From NCBI RefSeq assembly GCF_002994745.2, contig NC_037094.1, positions 24,839,001 to 24,903,000 of the forward strand: a stretch of DNA of 64,000 bases, in the 5' to 3' direction. This DNA comes from Rosa chinensis (taxonomy: Eukaryota; Streptophyta; Magnoliopsida; Rosales; Rosaceae). The position numbers and the translations under genes are program-made. Of this stretch, positions 12,091-20,400 are shown in pieces. Numbering within the stretch: position 1 is the first letter of the stretch; each line of letters begins with the position of its first letter. The notes below the pieces were generated by a model, which saw only the letters and a list, made by a program, of their open reading frames with translations, had not been told where the DNA came from and made no database searches.

Positions 12091-12376
12091 AAAGGTGGAA
12101 TATCTTCACTGTTGCCTTAGATGCGATTCTCAAGATGAAATAATGACTCATTAATTATCAACCAGGGCCACTCACTGGCCCAACTAATAAATTAATCTCC
12201 AAAATATCTGAGCTATAAATCGAGGTGTAATGGAGAAGTATCTTCACTGTCGCCTTAGATGCGATTCTCAAGATGGAATAATGATTCATTAATTATCAAC
12301 CAGGGCTACTCACTGGCCCAACTAATAATTAATCTCCAAAATATCTGAGCTATAAATCGAGGTGTAATGGAGAAGT
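12078..12376 (+). promoter_or_regulatory. Tandemly duplicated promoter-like block upstream of the PMD ORF
   Basis: A unit of about 140 bp occurs twice head to tail (roughly 12090-12232 and 12233-12373). Each runs from TATCTTCACTG through GCCTTAGATGCGATTCTC and CTCACTGGCCCAACTAATAA to GAGCTATAAATCGAGG. The TATAAAT near the end of each copy is a good TATA-box candidate. The second one lies about 40 bp upstream of the PMD start at 12395. The copies differ at only a few positions. Confidence 0.65.
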
Positions 12377-12394
12377 AATCCTTGCGACCTAGAA

Positions 12395-14830
12395 ATGGCA
12401 TCCAAGAAACCATTCGTTATTAGAGGTGGCAAACGGGCCGGCCCGGCCCGGCCCGGCCCATTTTAAGCGGGCCTAGTCGTGCTTCGTGCCGTGCTTGGGC
12501 CGGCCCATTTATTATCGTGCCGGGCTCGTGCCGGCCCATTTACTTAAACATTAAGCCCGGCCCGACCCATGGCCCGAGCCCATATCGTACCGGGCCGTGC
12601 TCGTGCCGGGTCAATAACGGGCCGTGCTCGTGCCTACCCACTATAAAACACGATTTTAAAATCTTAATTTGAACAAATAAAAATTAATTTTATTTAACTA
12701 TTTAGAAAATTAAAATAAATTAAGTTCTACAACGTTTTTCCTAATCTTAGCTTTTTAAGATTAGATTTCTAATAATTTTTTATATTTCACTATAAGAAAG
12801 AAAGAAAAAAAAAACTCAAAATATATTGTTTTTAGTATATTATTGTGAGATTAATCTTTATTAATATAATGAAGATTTAGTATCTATTATTCTTTCCTTC
12901 ATTCTATAGTTGTATTATTATGAGATTAGTCTTTATTAATAAACATATATTTAATATTTAGAAAAAATACTTATGTCAAAACAAGGATATAATGTTTTGT
13001 TTCATTATTTTGACAATTTAAAAGAAAGTATTGGTGGAATTGTCAAGAGATTTTAAATAAAAAGGTCTCATATTCAAATCTCATCATTATAGGTTTTTAA
13101 TATTTTTTTTTAAATGAAATTTTGTGTTTGTAACGGGCCGGCCCACAATATGTCGTGCTCGGGCCGTGCCGGGCCCATTACGGGCTCGGGCCGGGCCGGG
13201 CCGGGCCAATGGGCCAATATTCTTAGGCCCAGCCCGACCCGTTATTCTAACGTGCTCGGGTCGTGCCGGGCCACTAACGGGCTTGGCCCGTGCCGGGCCC
13301 GTGCCGTGCTCGTGCTTTGTGGCCCATTTGCCACCTCTATTCGTTATCGATCAGGCAGATGAAATCACTGAGAAAGCCGCATTCAACTGGCGGACTAACA
13401 TGAGTATTCGATGTAGACGTCAGACCGGAGAGGAGAGAAGCCGACTGATGGGCTTTGGTGGCGGTGATAGTCAAGCGAGTCTGGGTCCCACACCTCGCGA
13501 TCGTTTGCCAGATGATGTTATGGCCTATTATGGGCTTCCCATCCACCGTCCCATAGCGGCTCTTCGGCAAGTGCCTGGTGATTTTAGCAGTTGGGGACCA
13601 AGGAGGAAAGTGGGCTTCTGGCCTACTGTCACTCCGGAGGAAAAAGTTTGGTATCAGGAGGTCCGAGCGAGAGATTTGGACCGATGGGACGCGGTGGACA
13701 TCACCCAAACCATCGATCTATGCTTCTGTCTTCCCCATAATACTAGCCCTGCACCGCTAGCCACCGCTCTTTGCTTCTGGAACACCTCCAGCAATACATT
13801 CGATTTCCAGTTTGGGCAGATGAGCATAACTCTACTGGATGTTCTTACCATCACGGGGTTGCCCATTGACTTTGACCCCTATGTGCATGGTCAATTTGAT
13901 GGCATTCAATTTTCTTTGAGAATGGATATGGCTGGTCGAGGGCATCACAGCAAATCCTACCCATTCTGGTGCGACTATTACTGCACCCAGCGAGACCATA
14001 CAGGAGGTATCGCATTCCTGGAATTCTGGCTTTGCAAATTTATCTTTTGCACTTCTTCCAACAAACCTACTGGGCCCTAGAATTCTCTGGCCACTGCTCT
14101 CTACAATGGTATTTGCGTTGGCCTTGGGCAACCTGTATTGGGTGCGTTTTATCGTTCCCTTTATAGGGCCGTAATGCGCCCCTTCGATACCGACATTAGT
14201 GGCCCTTTCTGGATTCTTGCCTTTTGGCTGCAGATTTATTTCCCTCGCTTCCGTCGCGATGATATTCCAAAGGAACCTCCAGTCGATTCCCTTTTGGGGA
14301 ACTGGCTTTGCCGCAATGTAAGGTATCAAGCTCCTCCCTACTCCGAGTGTTTTATTTACTTGTACTTGCTGGGAGAGATGCCGGACCCAAAAATAGTCCT
14401 TTCTAGGCGTTTCCCTCCTCCCCTTGACAATGGCTTTCTACCCAATGGACGGGATCATAGCGAAAGAGCCCTCCTGGCCTTTCGTCGCGCCATCTCCTGC
14501 TTGGATATTCGTCTTGCCACCGACTGCGTAAGTTATGAGCTCTATGCCCCTAACCACTTCGCTCGCCAATTTGGGTTGGCCCAGTTGGTACCCTGGCCTC
14601 TGGTTGATTCTGCCAATTACTACACTTCTTGGCGGAGATTAGCCCCACCTGGGTCTGCCCCCTTTCAGAGTCAGTTTACTTTGATAGTGATTCCCCCTTG
14701 GGTCAGAGCGCTATACCCCCTCAACGATGTCGATGATGACTATGCTGATTGGTGGAAAGAAGTGTCAGTGAACTGTTGGGACTTTCCACATGACGAACTC
14801 TCAAACGCCACGTGGAGGAACTTTGTTTGA
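12395..14830 (+). pseudogene. Plant mobile domain (PMD) protein, disrupted
   Basis: The reading frame resembles the aminotransferase-like plant mobile domain family, found in MAIL1/MAIN-type host proteins and in many plant transposons. Visible family features include SSNTFDFQFGQMSITLLDV and the LTITGLPIDFDP strand, then FWLCKFIF, then aromatic-rich C-terminal segments (GPFWILAFWLQIYFP; WVRALYPLNDVDDDYADWW). It starts at ATG 12395, is cut after nine codons by a 919-bp hAT-type insertion (12421-13339), resumes in the same frame at 13348, has a TAG at 14078-14080, and continues in the same frame to 14830. About 500 codons without the insertion. The start at 13124 in the open frame is transposon sequence. 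It lies antisense to the element's gag-like ORF. Function within the element is unknown. Confidence 0.8.
12421..13339. mobile_element. Non-autonomous hAT-type element (MITE), nested
   Basis: 919 bp with terminal inverted repeats TAGAGGTGGCAAACGGGCC and GGCCCATTTGCCACCTCTA. It is flanked by the 8-bp target duplication TTCGTTAT (12413-12420 and 13340-13347), the hAT hallmark. Both ends are packed with CGGGCC/CGTGCC subterminal repeats, while the middle is AT-rich and non-coding. It inserted into the PMD ORF of the LTR element, so it is the younger insertion. Confidence 0.93.
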
Positions 14831-15062
14831 AATTGAGCTTTGCGGGCCAATCTTTGTAGGCCCCCTCATAAACCGGTCGGTCTCCTCAAATGCCAATAAT
14901 CCCTTCTTTTAATAGCTAACTCCTCAAAAACCGCTCCTCACATGCTACTAGTCCCTTTTTTTCCCGAGATTTGGAATCACTAATCTCAATTTACTGACAT
15001 CGGTTTAACTCTTTAACCATCCGTCCAAGGGTGGAGATTTGCCTGAAGTCCCTATAAATAGT
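14831..15062 (+). promoter_or_regulatory. Promoter-like block A
   Basis: The stretch ends in CCCTATAAATAG (15050-15061), a clear TATA-box candidate. It shares a diverged similarity with 16320-16480 upstream of the WUSCHEL-like gene: CTCAAAAACCGCTC, then CCAATAAT..CCTTCTTTT, then CCGTCCAAGGGTGGAGATTTG. No coding sequence is visible. Confidence 0.45.
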
Positions 15063-16140
15063 TGTATTTTGGGCAGGGAATACTCACAACAAATCTTCTG
15101 AAACATTCAAGAAATGGCCTTTCAGTGCTTGCTTCTCTTTCTCCTTCTTCACAAATCTTCCCCTCATGAAATGACCTTTAGCCTCTAAATTTTTAGGCTT
15201 TATGGCATAATCTTAAGCCTAGATTAGGCCTTATGGCATAATCTTAGGCAACCCCTTGTTTCGGCCTTCTGAAATTCTGCAACAACAATGCCAGGCTTAA
15301 GATTGGTTTAGAAACGCGAGGGGGCTCCGAGTGTGGGATCCACGATCATGCGAGTCATCTTCATCATAATCCTTACACGCGGAGAAAATCGGGGAAGGGA
15401 GGGAAGCCAAATTGAGGTTCGTCTTTCCTCCTCTGTTTCCTTCCTTCTGGACCCAGCCCGTGTTGTGCCCTCCAGATGGAAGGGGCTTTGGTTCTCACCT
15501 CCTTCTCCCCCTTTCTCTTCTTGATAGAATCTTGGAGGGATGAGAAGGGATGGACTCTTTGAAGGAATGGGTTCAAGCTACAAAATGGTTGTTCCTGTAC
15601 TTCACGTCCAGCTAATGGTGGTTACCAAGGCTAAAGGGGGTGCAGAGACTCAAGCTGATATTCGGTTCCTTCACTCTCTGCCCCTCCTTGAGATAATGGC
15701 GCGGCTCAACCCGACGTTGGATTCCATAGCTGCTTCCAATTGAGGGGGCTTGGAGGCTCCATTTTCTTTTACAGGTGTCTCCCCTTCTCATGGATACTGG
15801 CGTTGGGCAAACCAATGTTGTATTCCTCTGCCGTTTCCATGTAAAGGGGGTGCGGGGGCTCCGGTATTCCTCTTTTTCCTTCCCTGAAGTCTGCCCTCCT
15901 TGAGATAATGGCGCGGCTCAACCCGACGTTGGATTCCATAGCTGCTTCCACTTGAGAAAGATTCAGAAGATATCTGAAGATTCCTGTTTTGTATTCTAGC
16001 CACTTTTGGCTTTGTAATGAATGTACTGCTTTTGGCCACACAGCCACTTTATGAATACAATAATATTTTCTTATCCTGATATTCCAATATCCGTGAGAAA
16101 CCAATAATTGTGTCTCGCAAGTCCCCAAATATAGGCCCCC
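15063..16140 (+). other. Possible transcribed non-coding unit in the 10 kb element
   Basis: This kilobase follows the TATA-like block and has no long conserved frame. A start-like ATG at 15114 gives only a short hydrophobic peptide. A segment of about 80 bp is repeated (15678-15740 and 15895-15956, sharing TTGAGATAATGGCGCGGCTC and GACGTTGGATTCCATAGCTG). AATACAATAATA near 16054 could serve polyadenylation. It may be the eroded remains of another captured gene; I do not recognise a product. Confidence 0.35.
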
Positions 16141-16304
16141 CTAGTTGCATATTAAAAATAATATGAACTTTTTAAAATATGTTCCACGTCAAAAAGAGCC
16201 TCGCGACGAGGGTTTTGAGAAAATATTTTCTTTTGGATCCACTTACTGGCCCCAACTCAATTCGCATTAGCTGTTGAAAACTCCACCGTGAGAAGTTAAT
16301 ATTG

Positions 16305-16580
16305 AAAATGGAATAGTTACATCCTCGAAAACCGCTCGGTTCCCTCATGCGCCAATAATTCCTTCTTTTCCGAAATTTACGGCAACTTTAATCACGCTTT
16401 GCTGACACTTGACTCTTCTCTTTGACCGTCCATCCAAGAGCGGACATTTGGATGCCTATATCTTCCTCCATATTGTAAACCCAAATTTCCAATCCCAAAA
16501 TCGTTTCATCAACATCAATCTTTCTTAATTACTTATCATCATCACTCTTCCATTCTCACATTCTCTTTAATCCATCATCA
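16305..16580 (+). promoter_or_regulatory. Promoter-like block B and leader of the WUSCHEL-like gene
   Basis: 16320-16470 is a diverged duplicate of block A at 14865-15062 and ends in a CCTATATC TATA-like motif (16457-16464). It is followed by a pyrimidine-rich leader with repeated CATCATCA-type phrases up to the ATG at 16581. This arrangement looks like a complete small promoter and 5' UTR, but transcription cannot be seen from sequence. Confidence 0.45.
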
Positions 16581-17162
16581 ATGGAACCACAAAACTGTCA
16601 TCCAACCGAGGATGGAGGAAGCAACAAAGCCGCCGAGAGTAGTCCTAACATGCATTGCAAGCAGAGTAACACCAGGTGGCTTCCTACTACAGATCAGATA
16701 AGAATCCTCAAGGAGCTTTACGATGACAAGGGAGTTAAGTCCCCCACTGTAGAGCAGGTTCAGAGGATCACTCTCCAGCTAAAATGGTACGGACAGATCG
16801 AGAACAAGAACGTCTTTTATTGGTTCCAGAATCAAAGGGCTCGGGAGAAGCTGAAAAAGAAGAATCTCACTTTGGATGTTCAAGTGCCCAAGCAAAGATC
16901 AGGGCTTGTTGGTGGATCCATTAATCTCAATTTTGGGTCAACTAGTTCTGCTGATGTTGGTGGATCCATCATGGAACAACGAGGAGAAGATCACCAGGAG
17001 GTTAAAACCCTTCCACTGTTTCCCATGCACAGTGAGGACATCTTTGGCAACATGAAGACTACTTCCGACGGAGGTGGTGGTCACGGTGGTGGCTTTTACA
17101 TTTCCCTTGAGCTCAGCCTTTCCTGCGAGGGCAAAGCTGGAAAAAGTTTCTGGAGCCGCTGA
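16581..17162 (+). CDS. WUSCHEL-like homeobox protein carried inside an LTR retrotransposon
   Basis: An intact 193-codon intronless ORF. Residues ~30-94 form a WOX-type homeodomain: the [18 protein letters not shown] first helix, an enlarged loop, and a recognition helix [14 protein letters not shown] with the invariant W, F, N and R. TLPLFPMH (143-150) is a WUS-box, the TOPLESS-recruiting repression motif, and LELSL (176-180) is an EAR-like motif. Having both motifs, and starting MEPQ, points to WUS itself rather than other WOX clades. WUS is a nuclear transcription factor that maintains stem cells in shoot and floral meristems. Known WUS genes have introns and about 290 residues; here introns and the variable middle are gone, which suggests capture through RNA. 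It lies antisense to the element's gag-like ORF and downstream of promoter-like block B. Substitutions within the homeodomain ([10 protein letters not shown] instead of HKARERQKKR) may alter DNA binding. Confidence 0.88.
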   Translation: MEPQNCHPTEDGGSNKAAESSPNMHCKQSNTRWLPTTDQIRILKELYDDKGVKSPTVEQVQRITLQLKWYGQIENKNVFYWFQNQRAREKLKKKNLTLDVQVPKQRSGLVGGSINLNFGSTSSADVGGSIMEQRGEDHQEVKTLPLFPMHSEDIFGNMKTTSDGGGGHGGGFYISLELSLSCEGKAGKSFWSR

Positions 17163-18185
17163 CTCGGCTTAGTAGCTTTGCGAGTGTAGGGACACTTAGA
17201 ATTGCCCTCGAAGAGTTGTATTTATGACTTTTTTTTTTTTTTTAATAAGTAGCTAAATTCAATAAGACAATGTGAATCAAGGTTTAGACATGCGGCCCAA
17301 GTATAGTAGCCTAGACACAATTTTTTTTCAAATCCTTTGGGCAACCTTACTGAAATGGCCAGGTGGGGGAGGGCGAACAAGAGAGGCAGAATCCATTTTG
17401 GCATGAGCTACTCCCACATATAGTGGTTTAGGCCCATTTGCACGCACTTCTGGATTCAAGAACCTGTCATGAACGTTGTCCCCTTTCTAGACACCATTTC
17501 ACATAGGCTATACTTACTAAGATGAGAAAGGTCATAAGTGTGAAGACAGTTCAACAAGTGTTAATAAAAGCCGCCCTTGACCTTAAGGGACCTGATCGAA
17601 CTAGGCACCAATAAGGAGTTTAGACCAATATTAACAAAAGAGACTTCACCTATTCCATTATGATTCACAACCCCTTACCAAATTCAACTCTTTTTATTTT
17701 TTATTTTTTTTTTATTTTATCTTTTCATTTTTAAAAATGAAAAGAAAACTAGAAACGAAAAAATAACAGAAAATTAAAAGCAAAGAAAGAAAGAAGCTAG
17801 CAACACCATGTTTGGCTAACCTCTAGAAGACCACGGGGGAGGCCATCTATGCTTCATTCCAAGCTCCGATGTATCAAAATTTGTAGGGTAAAAATCCCTC
17901 CTGTGAGAGCTTGTAGGAAAAGAACAAAGATACTTCTCGTTGAAGAATTTGGAGGAATTTGGCTCGTGAGAGGGGTAATCTTGCCCCCCAAGTATCTTTG
18001 TTGGTTGACGAAGCATGATCTTCAATTGTAATTTGGGAGATGACGGTGTCCCAAGATCGGCTTTGTCGCCAACAGTCGCCAACTTCTCTTGATCAAAGGG
18101 ATGATCATGAGTCATATCTTGCCCCCCATGAATCTGATCAGTAGCCACATATTTGGCTTGATCAGTAGAGAAATCAGATATTTGT
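17163..18185. other. Internal DNA of the 10 kb element between WUS-like gene and gag-like ORF
   Basis: The stretch has a poly-T run (17229-17243) and T-rich and A-rich blocks near 17690-17790. A minus-strand frame (17816-18274) overlaps the end of the gag-like ORF in another phase and has no recognisable domain. It may be a frameshifted continuation of gag, but I cannot show this. Confidence 0.4.
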
Positions 18186-18632
18186 TCAGAGACAATCTTG
18201 TTGATGACCTTTTCCATGCACAGCCTCTGTGTAAGGCTGTGACTCACCAATGAGACCCTTAGTTTGATTGCCACCTATAGGCAAGTTAGTCTCAGAAACG
18301 ACCTCTTCGCGAGCAGGTTTTTGACGTTCGAATTCGCCTTGCTGCGAATTAGCCAAGCTGGAACCTTCCTCGCGTAAGGTTGTGAACTCATATGTGATGT
18401 TCGCGATATGTTGAGTGGCGTTCTGCTCAATTTGTTGGTCCCAATCGCGAAACCTCTGCTTTGTTTTTGCGATCAAACTGGCCATGTCCCTGGCTCGTTT
18501 TTCTTTATGCCTCTCGATGTTGGCCATGATGATCGCGAGCTGTTCCTCAATGCTTGCCCCCTCTGGGATGGGAATAGGCATAAACTCATCATTAATGGCA
18601 GTATCGCCAGTGGTGGCAACATTGACCATCAT
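18186..18632 (-). CDS. Gag-like N-terminal ORF of the 10 kb LTR element
   Basis: A 148-codon ORF begins about 100 bp inside the right LTR on the minus strand, the position of gag in LTR elements. It has an acidic start (EFMPIPIPEGASIEEQLA) and then a charged, probably coiled-coil helix rich in E, K, R and Q (IERHKEKRARDMASLIAKTK). There is no zinc knuckle or capsid signature. Such a short gag-like lead ORF without pol is typical of large non-autonomous plant elements. I name it from position and composition only. Confidence 0.5.
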   Translation of the reverse strand: MMVNVATTGDTAINDEFMPIPIPEGASIEEQLAIIMANIERHKEKRARDMASLIAKTKQRFRDWDQQIEQNATQHIANITYEFTTLREEGSSLANSQQGEFERQKPAREEVVSETNLPIGGNQTKGLIGESQPYTEAVHGKGHQQDCL

Positions 18633-18711
18633 TCACTTTAGGAATTTCTTTTGGTAAAGATTTTCCCCTGGCATCTCAATGATGGCGAACAAATGCAAAA
18701 AGACTCTAGTG

Positions 18712-18734
18712 TAGTCCCACTGGGCGTGCCAAAA
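18712..18734 (-). other. Primer-binding-site position of the 10 kb element
   Basis: Immediately inside the right LTR the minus strand reads TTTTGGCACGCCCAGTGGGA. This phrase is common at the start of internal regions of plant Ty3-type elements. I cannot assign the primer tRNA with confidence. Confidence 0.5.
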
Positions 18735-20134
18735 TGTTTGGCTCCAGTTTTGTTGCAGCTGGTCAACAGTCTCTTTTCTTGCGCGGGCGTGCCAGCACCG
18801 TTCGGGTGCGGTCGTCGGGGATGTCCCTTGACCTGACTTCTATCAAGCGATTGTGGACGAGGAGAGCACCAACCTCGTCGTGGGATTCTTTGTGCCTCGT
18901 GGCGAGGACTTTTGCTGAGCTTCTTGAAAATCACCAAATCGATGCTCGATGTTGTAGATCGAGCAGAGCGAGAACCACTGGGAAATGAGGAGAACTTGCT
19001 AAAGCGTGACTTTAGCTTGGCTGGGTTGCTAGGGCGTTACCCTTGCTTGGTTGGTTCTGTAACCATTATGGTCGCGGCACTACCGTCGGCTCCCGAGGAG
19101 ACTAGGACCGAAGCACTTTGACATAGGGTTTGGTGGCACTGAAAGTCGGCTTCTGAGAAGACTAGGACTAGGAGTGTGATCACCGCTAAGAGAAAGAAAA
19201 GGAGAGGAGTTGCTCTTAGAGAGGTTTGCTCTAGAGAGAACTTAGATCATCTTAGAGATGTTTTGATGTTGAGTGAATGTGTGTTTTAGAATGAGAGGAG
19301 AAGGTGTTTATATAAGGAAGAAAAAGAAGAGTGAAATGATGAGTGGAAGAAAAATAATGAAAGTGGAGTATGAAAGTGATTTGTAAAATATGGAAAAGAT
19401 AGAGAAATGATGAAATGAAAGCAAAGCATGAAGGTGCAGAAACATGGAAGTGATGATGATCTATTAAAGATATTGTAGAAGAAAAATATATCCAAGGAAA
19501 AAGAGAAAAGCATCTAGCTTTCTTCATGTGGGTAGGAAACATGAACATGTGAATATTGAGCTGGTTTTAGGTCAGTTTCTGCCCTTTTATTCCTTCAATT
19601 ATTTCTCCAACAAGACTTCAGTATAAGCCTTCGACTTCTTCATATGAAATTATCCACCATTAGTGTAGATTACTGTGGTAAAATTTCAGAATTTATTTCC
19701 ATGTGGTTGGGCCGGAAATGCTGCTGGACCTCTTACAGGTCCAGTTTTCCAGTTTTGCTTCTGTAGAAAATTGGGCTGATTGTTTGAAGGCTTTCCACTT
19801 AAAACTAACTCTGGAACTCTTCATAAGAAATGATCCTTGGGATGTCTAGTATTAATTTGGAAAGTTTCAGCTCATTTCGATTTCATTTGGTTAGTCTTCC
19901 GCGCCTCCTTCCTTGTTTAGCTCGGTTTCTCCTAGCCGAAGTAGGAAAATGTGCTAAAGTTGACTTTTCACGCTTCCATGCTTCCACGCTTCCATGCTTC
20001 CATAGTAGGCTTTATTTAGCCTCTAAATATATATTTCGAGCTTGTCGAAAATATATATCTTGAGCCACTGATATTGGCTCAATTTCTCCAAGACGTGCTT
20101 TGTCAAGCCAAAATGTTCATTTTGGGTCCAAACA
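18735..20134 (-). repeat. LTR (5' LTR relative to element orientation)
   Basis: 1400 bp, matching 10120-11502. It differs by about 20 substitutions and a short extra CTTCCATG-containing repeat near 19975-20000. It ends CCAAACA directly before the GACCC target duplication. Confidence 0.95.
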
Positions 20135-20400
20135 GACCCCCAAAACAGATTATCACTGAAGTCCAAGGTGTCAAGTGTGTTCTCAGCACAAGAAAAGGTT
20201 TCAACAGAGTCCTCAATGTTTTCAGCCAATTGGTTTGATAGTAAGGTCAACGACTCTAAGCTGCATAAGTTTTGAAAGCCTTTTGATATCCCACCTTCAA
20301 GTTGATTGGAAGAGAGATCTAGTGTTACTAGAGAAAGCATACTTGTGAAGACATCTGGGATGGGACCTTCAAGATTGTTGGAAGAGATATATATATGGAC
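20135..20400 (-). pseudogene. RLP-B, middle part: LRR segment between two insertions
   Basis: This short piece of the receptor encodes three LRRs (NNLEGPIPDVFTSMLSLVTLDL, the next with QLEGGISKGFQNLCSLESL, then a CAENTLDTLDFSDNLFWGS repeat). It continues directly into 8368-10119 on one side and 23228 on the other, once the two insertions are ignored. The frame is open. The 5-bp duplications GACCC and TGGAC mark its two edges. Confidence 0.9.

Larger units (their letters stand above)
10120..20134 (-). mobile_element. 10.0 kb non-autonomous LTR retrotransposon carrying PMD and WUSCHEL-like genes
   Basis: The element is bounded by TGTTTGG...CCAAACA termini and flanked by the 5-bp target duplication GACCC (10115-10119 and 20135-20139). 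The uninterrupted site exists in RLP-C near 29992. LTRs are 1383 bp and 1400 bp with about 20 substitutions by eye plus an 18-bp-class indel. Orientation is minus: next to the right LTR is TTTTGGCACGCCCAGTGGGA (PBS position), and next to the left LTR, on the minus strand, is GTCTGGGGGGCAA (polypurine tract). I find no reverse transcriptase, RNase H or integrase. Instead there is a gag-like minus-strand ORF (18186-18632) and two plus-strand cargo genes. It must have moved with enzymes supplied in trans. Confidence 0.9.

Noticed and set aside
13124..13347. N-terminal Gly/Ala/Arg-rich extension of the PMD ORF
   Set aside because: It is the GC-rich end of the hAT-type element read in frame; the original start is at 12395.
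16581..17162. WUS-like ORF as an ordinary host gene beside a transposon
   Set aside because: It lies inside matched LTRs with a 5-bp target duplication, and the flanks on both sides are one broken RLP gene, so the whole interval moved as a unit.
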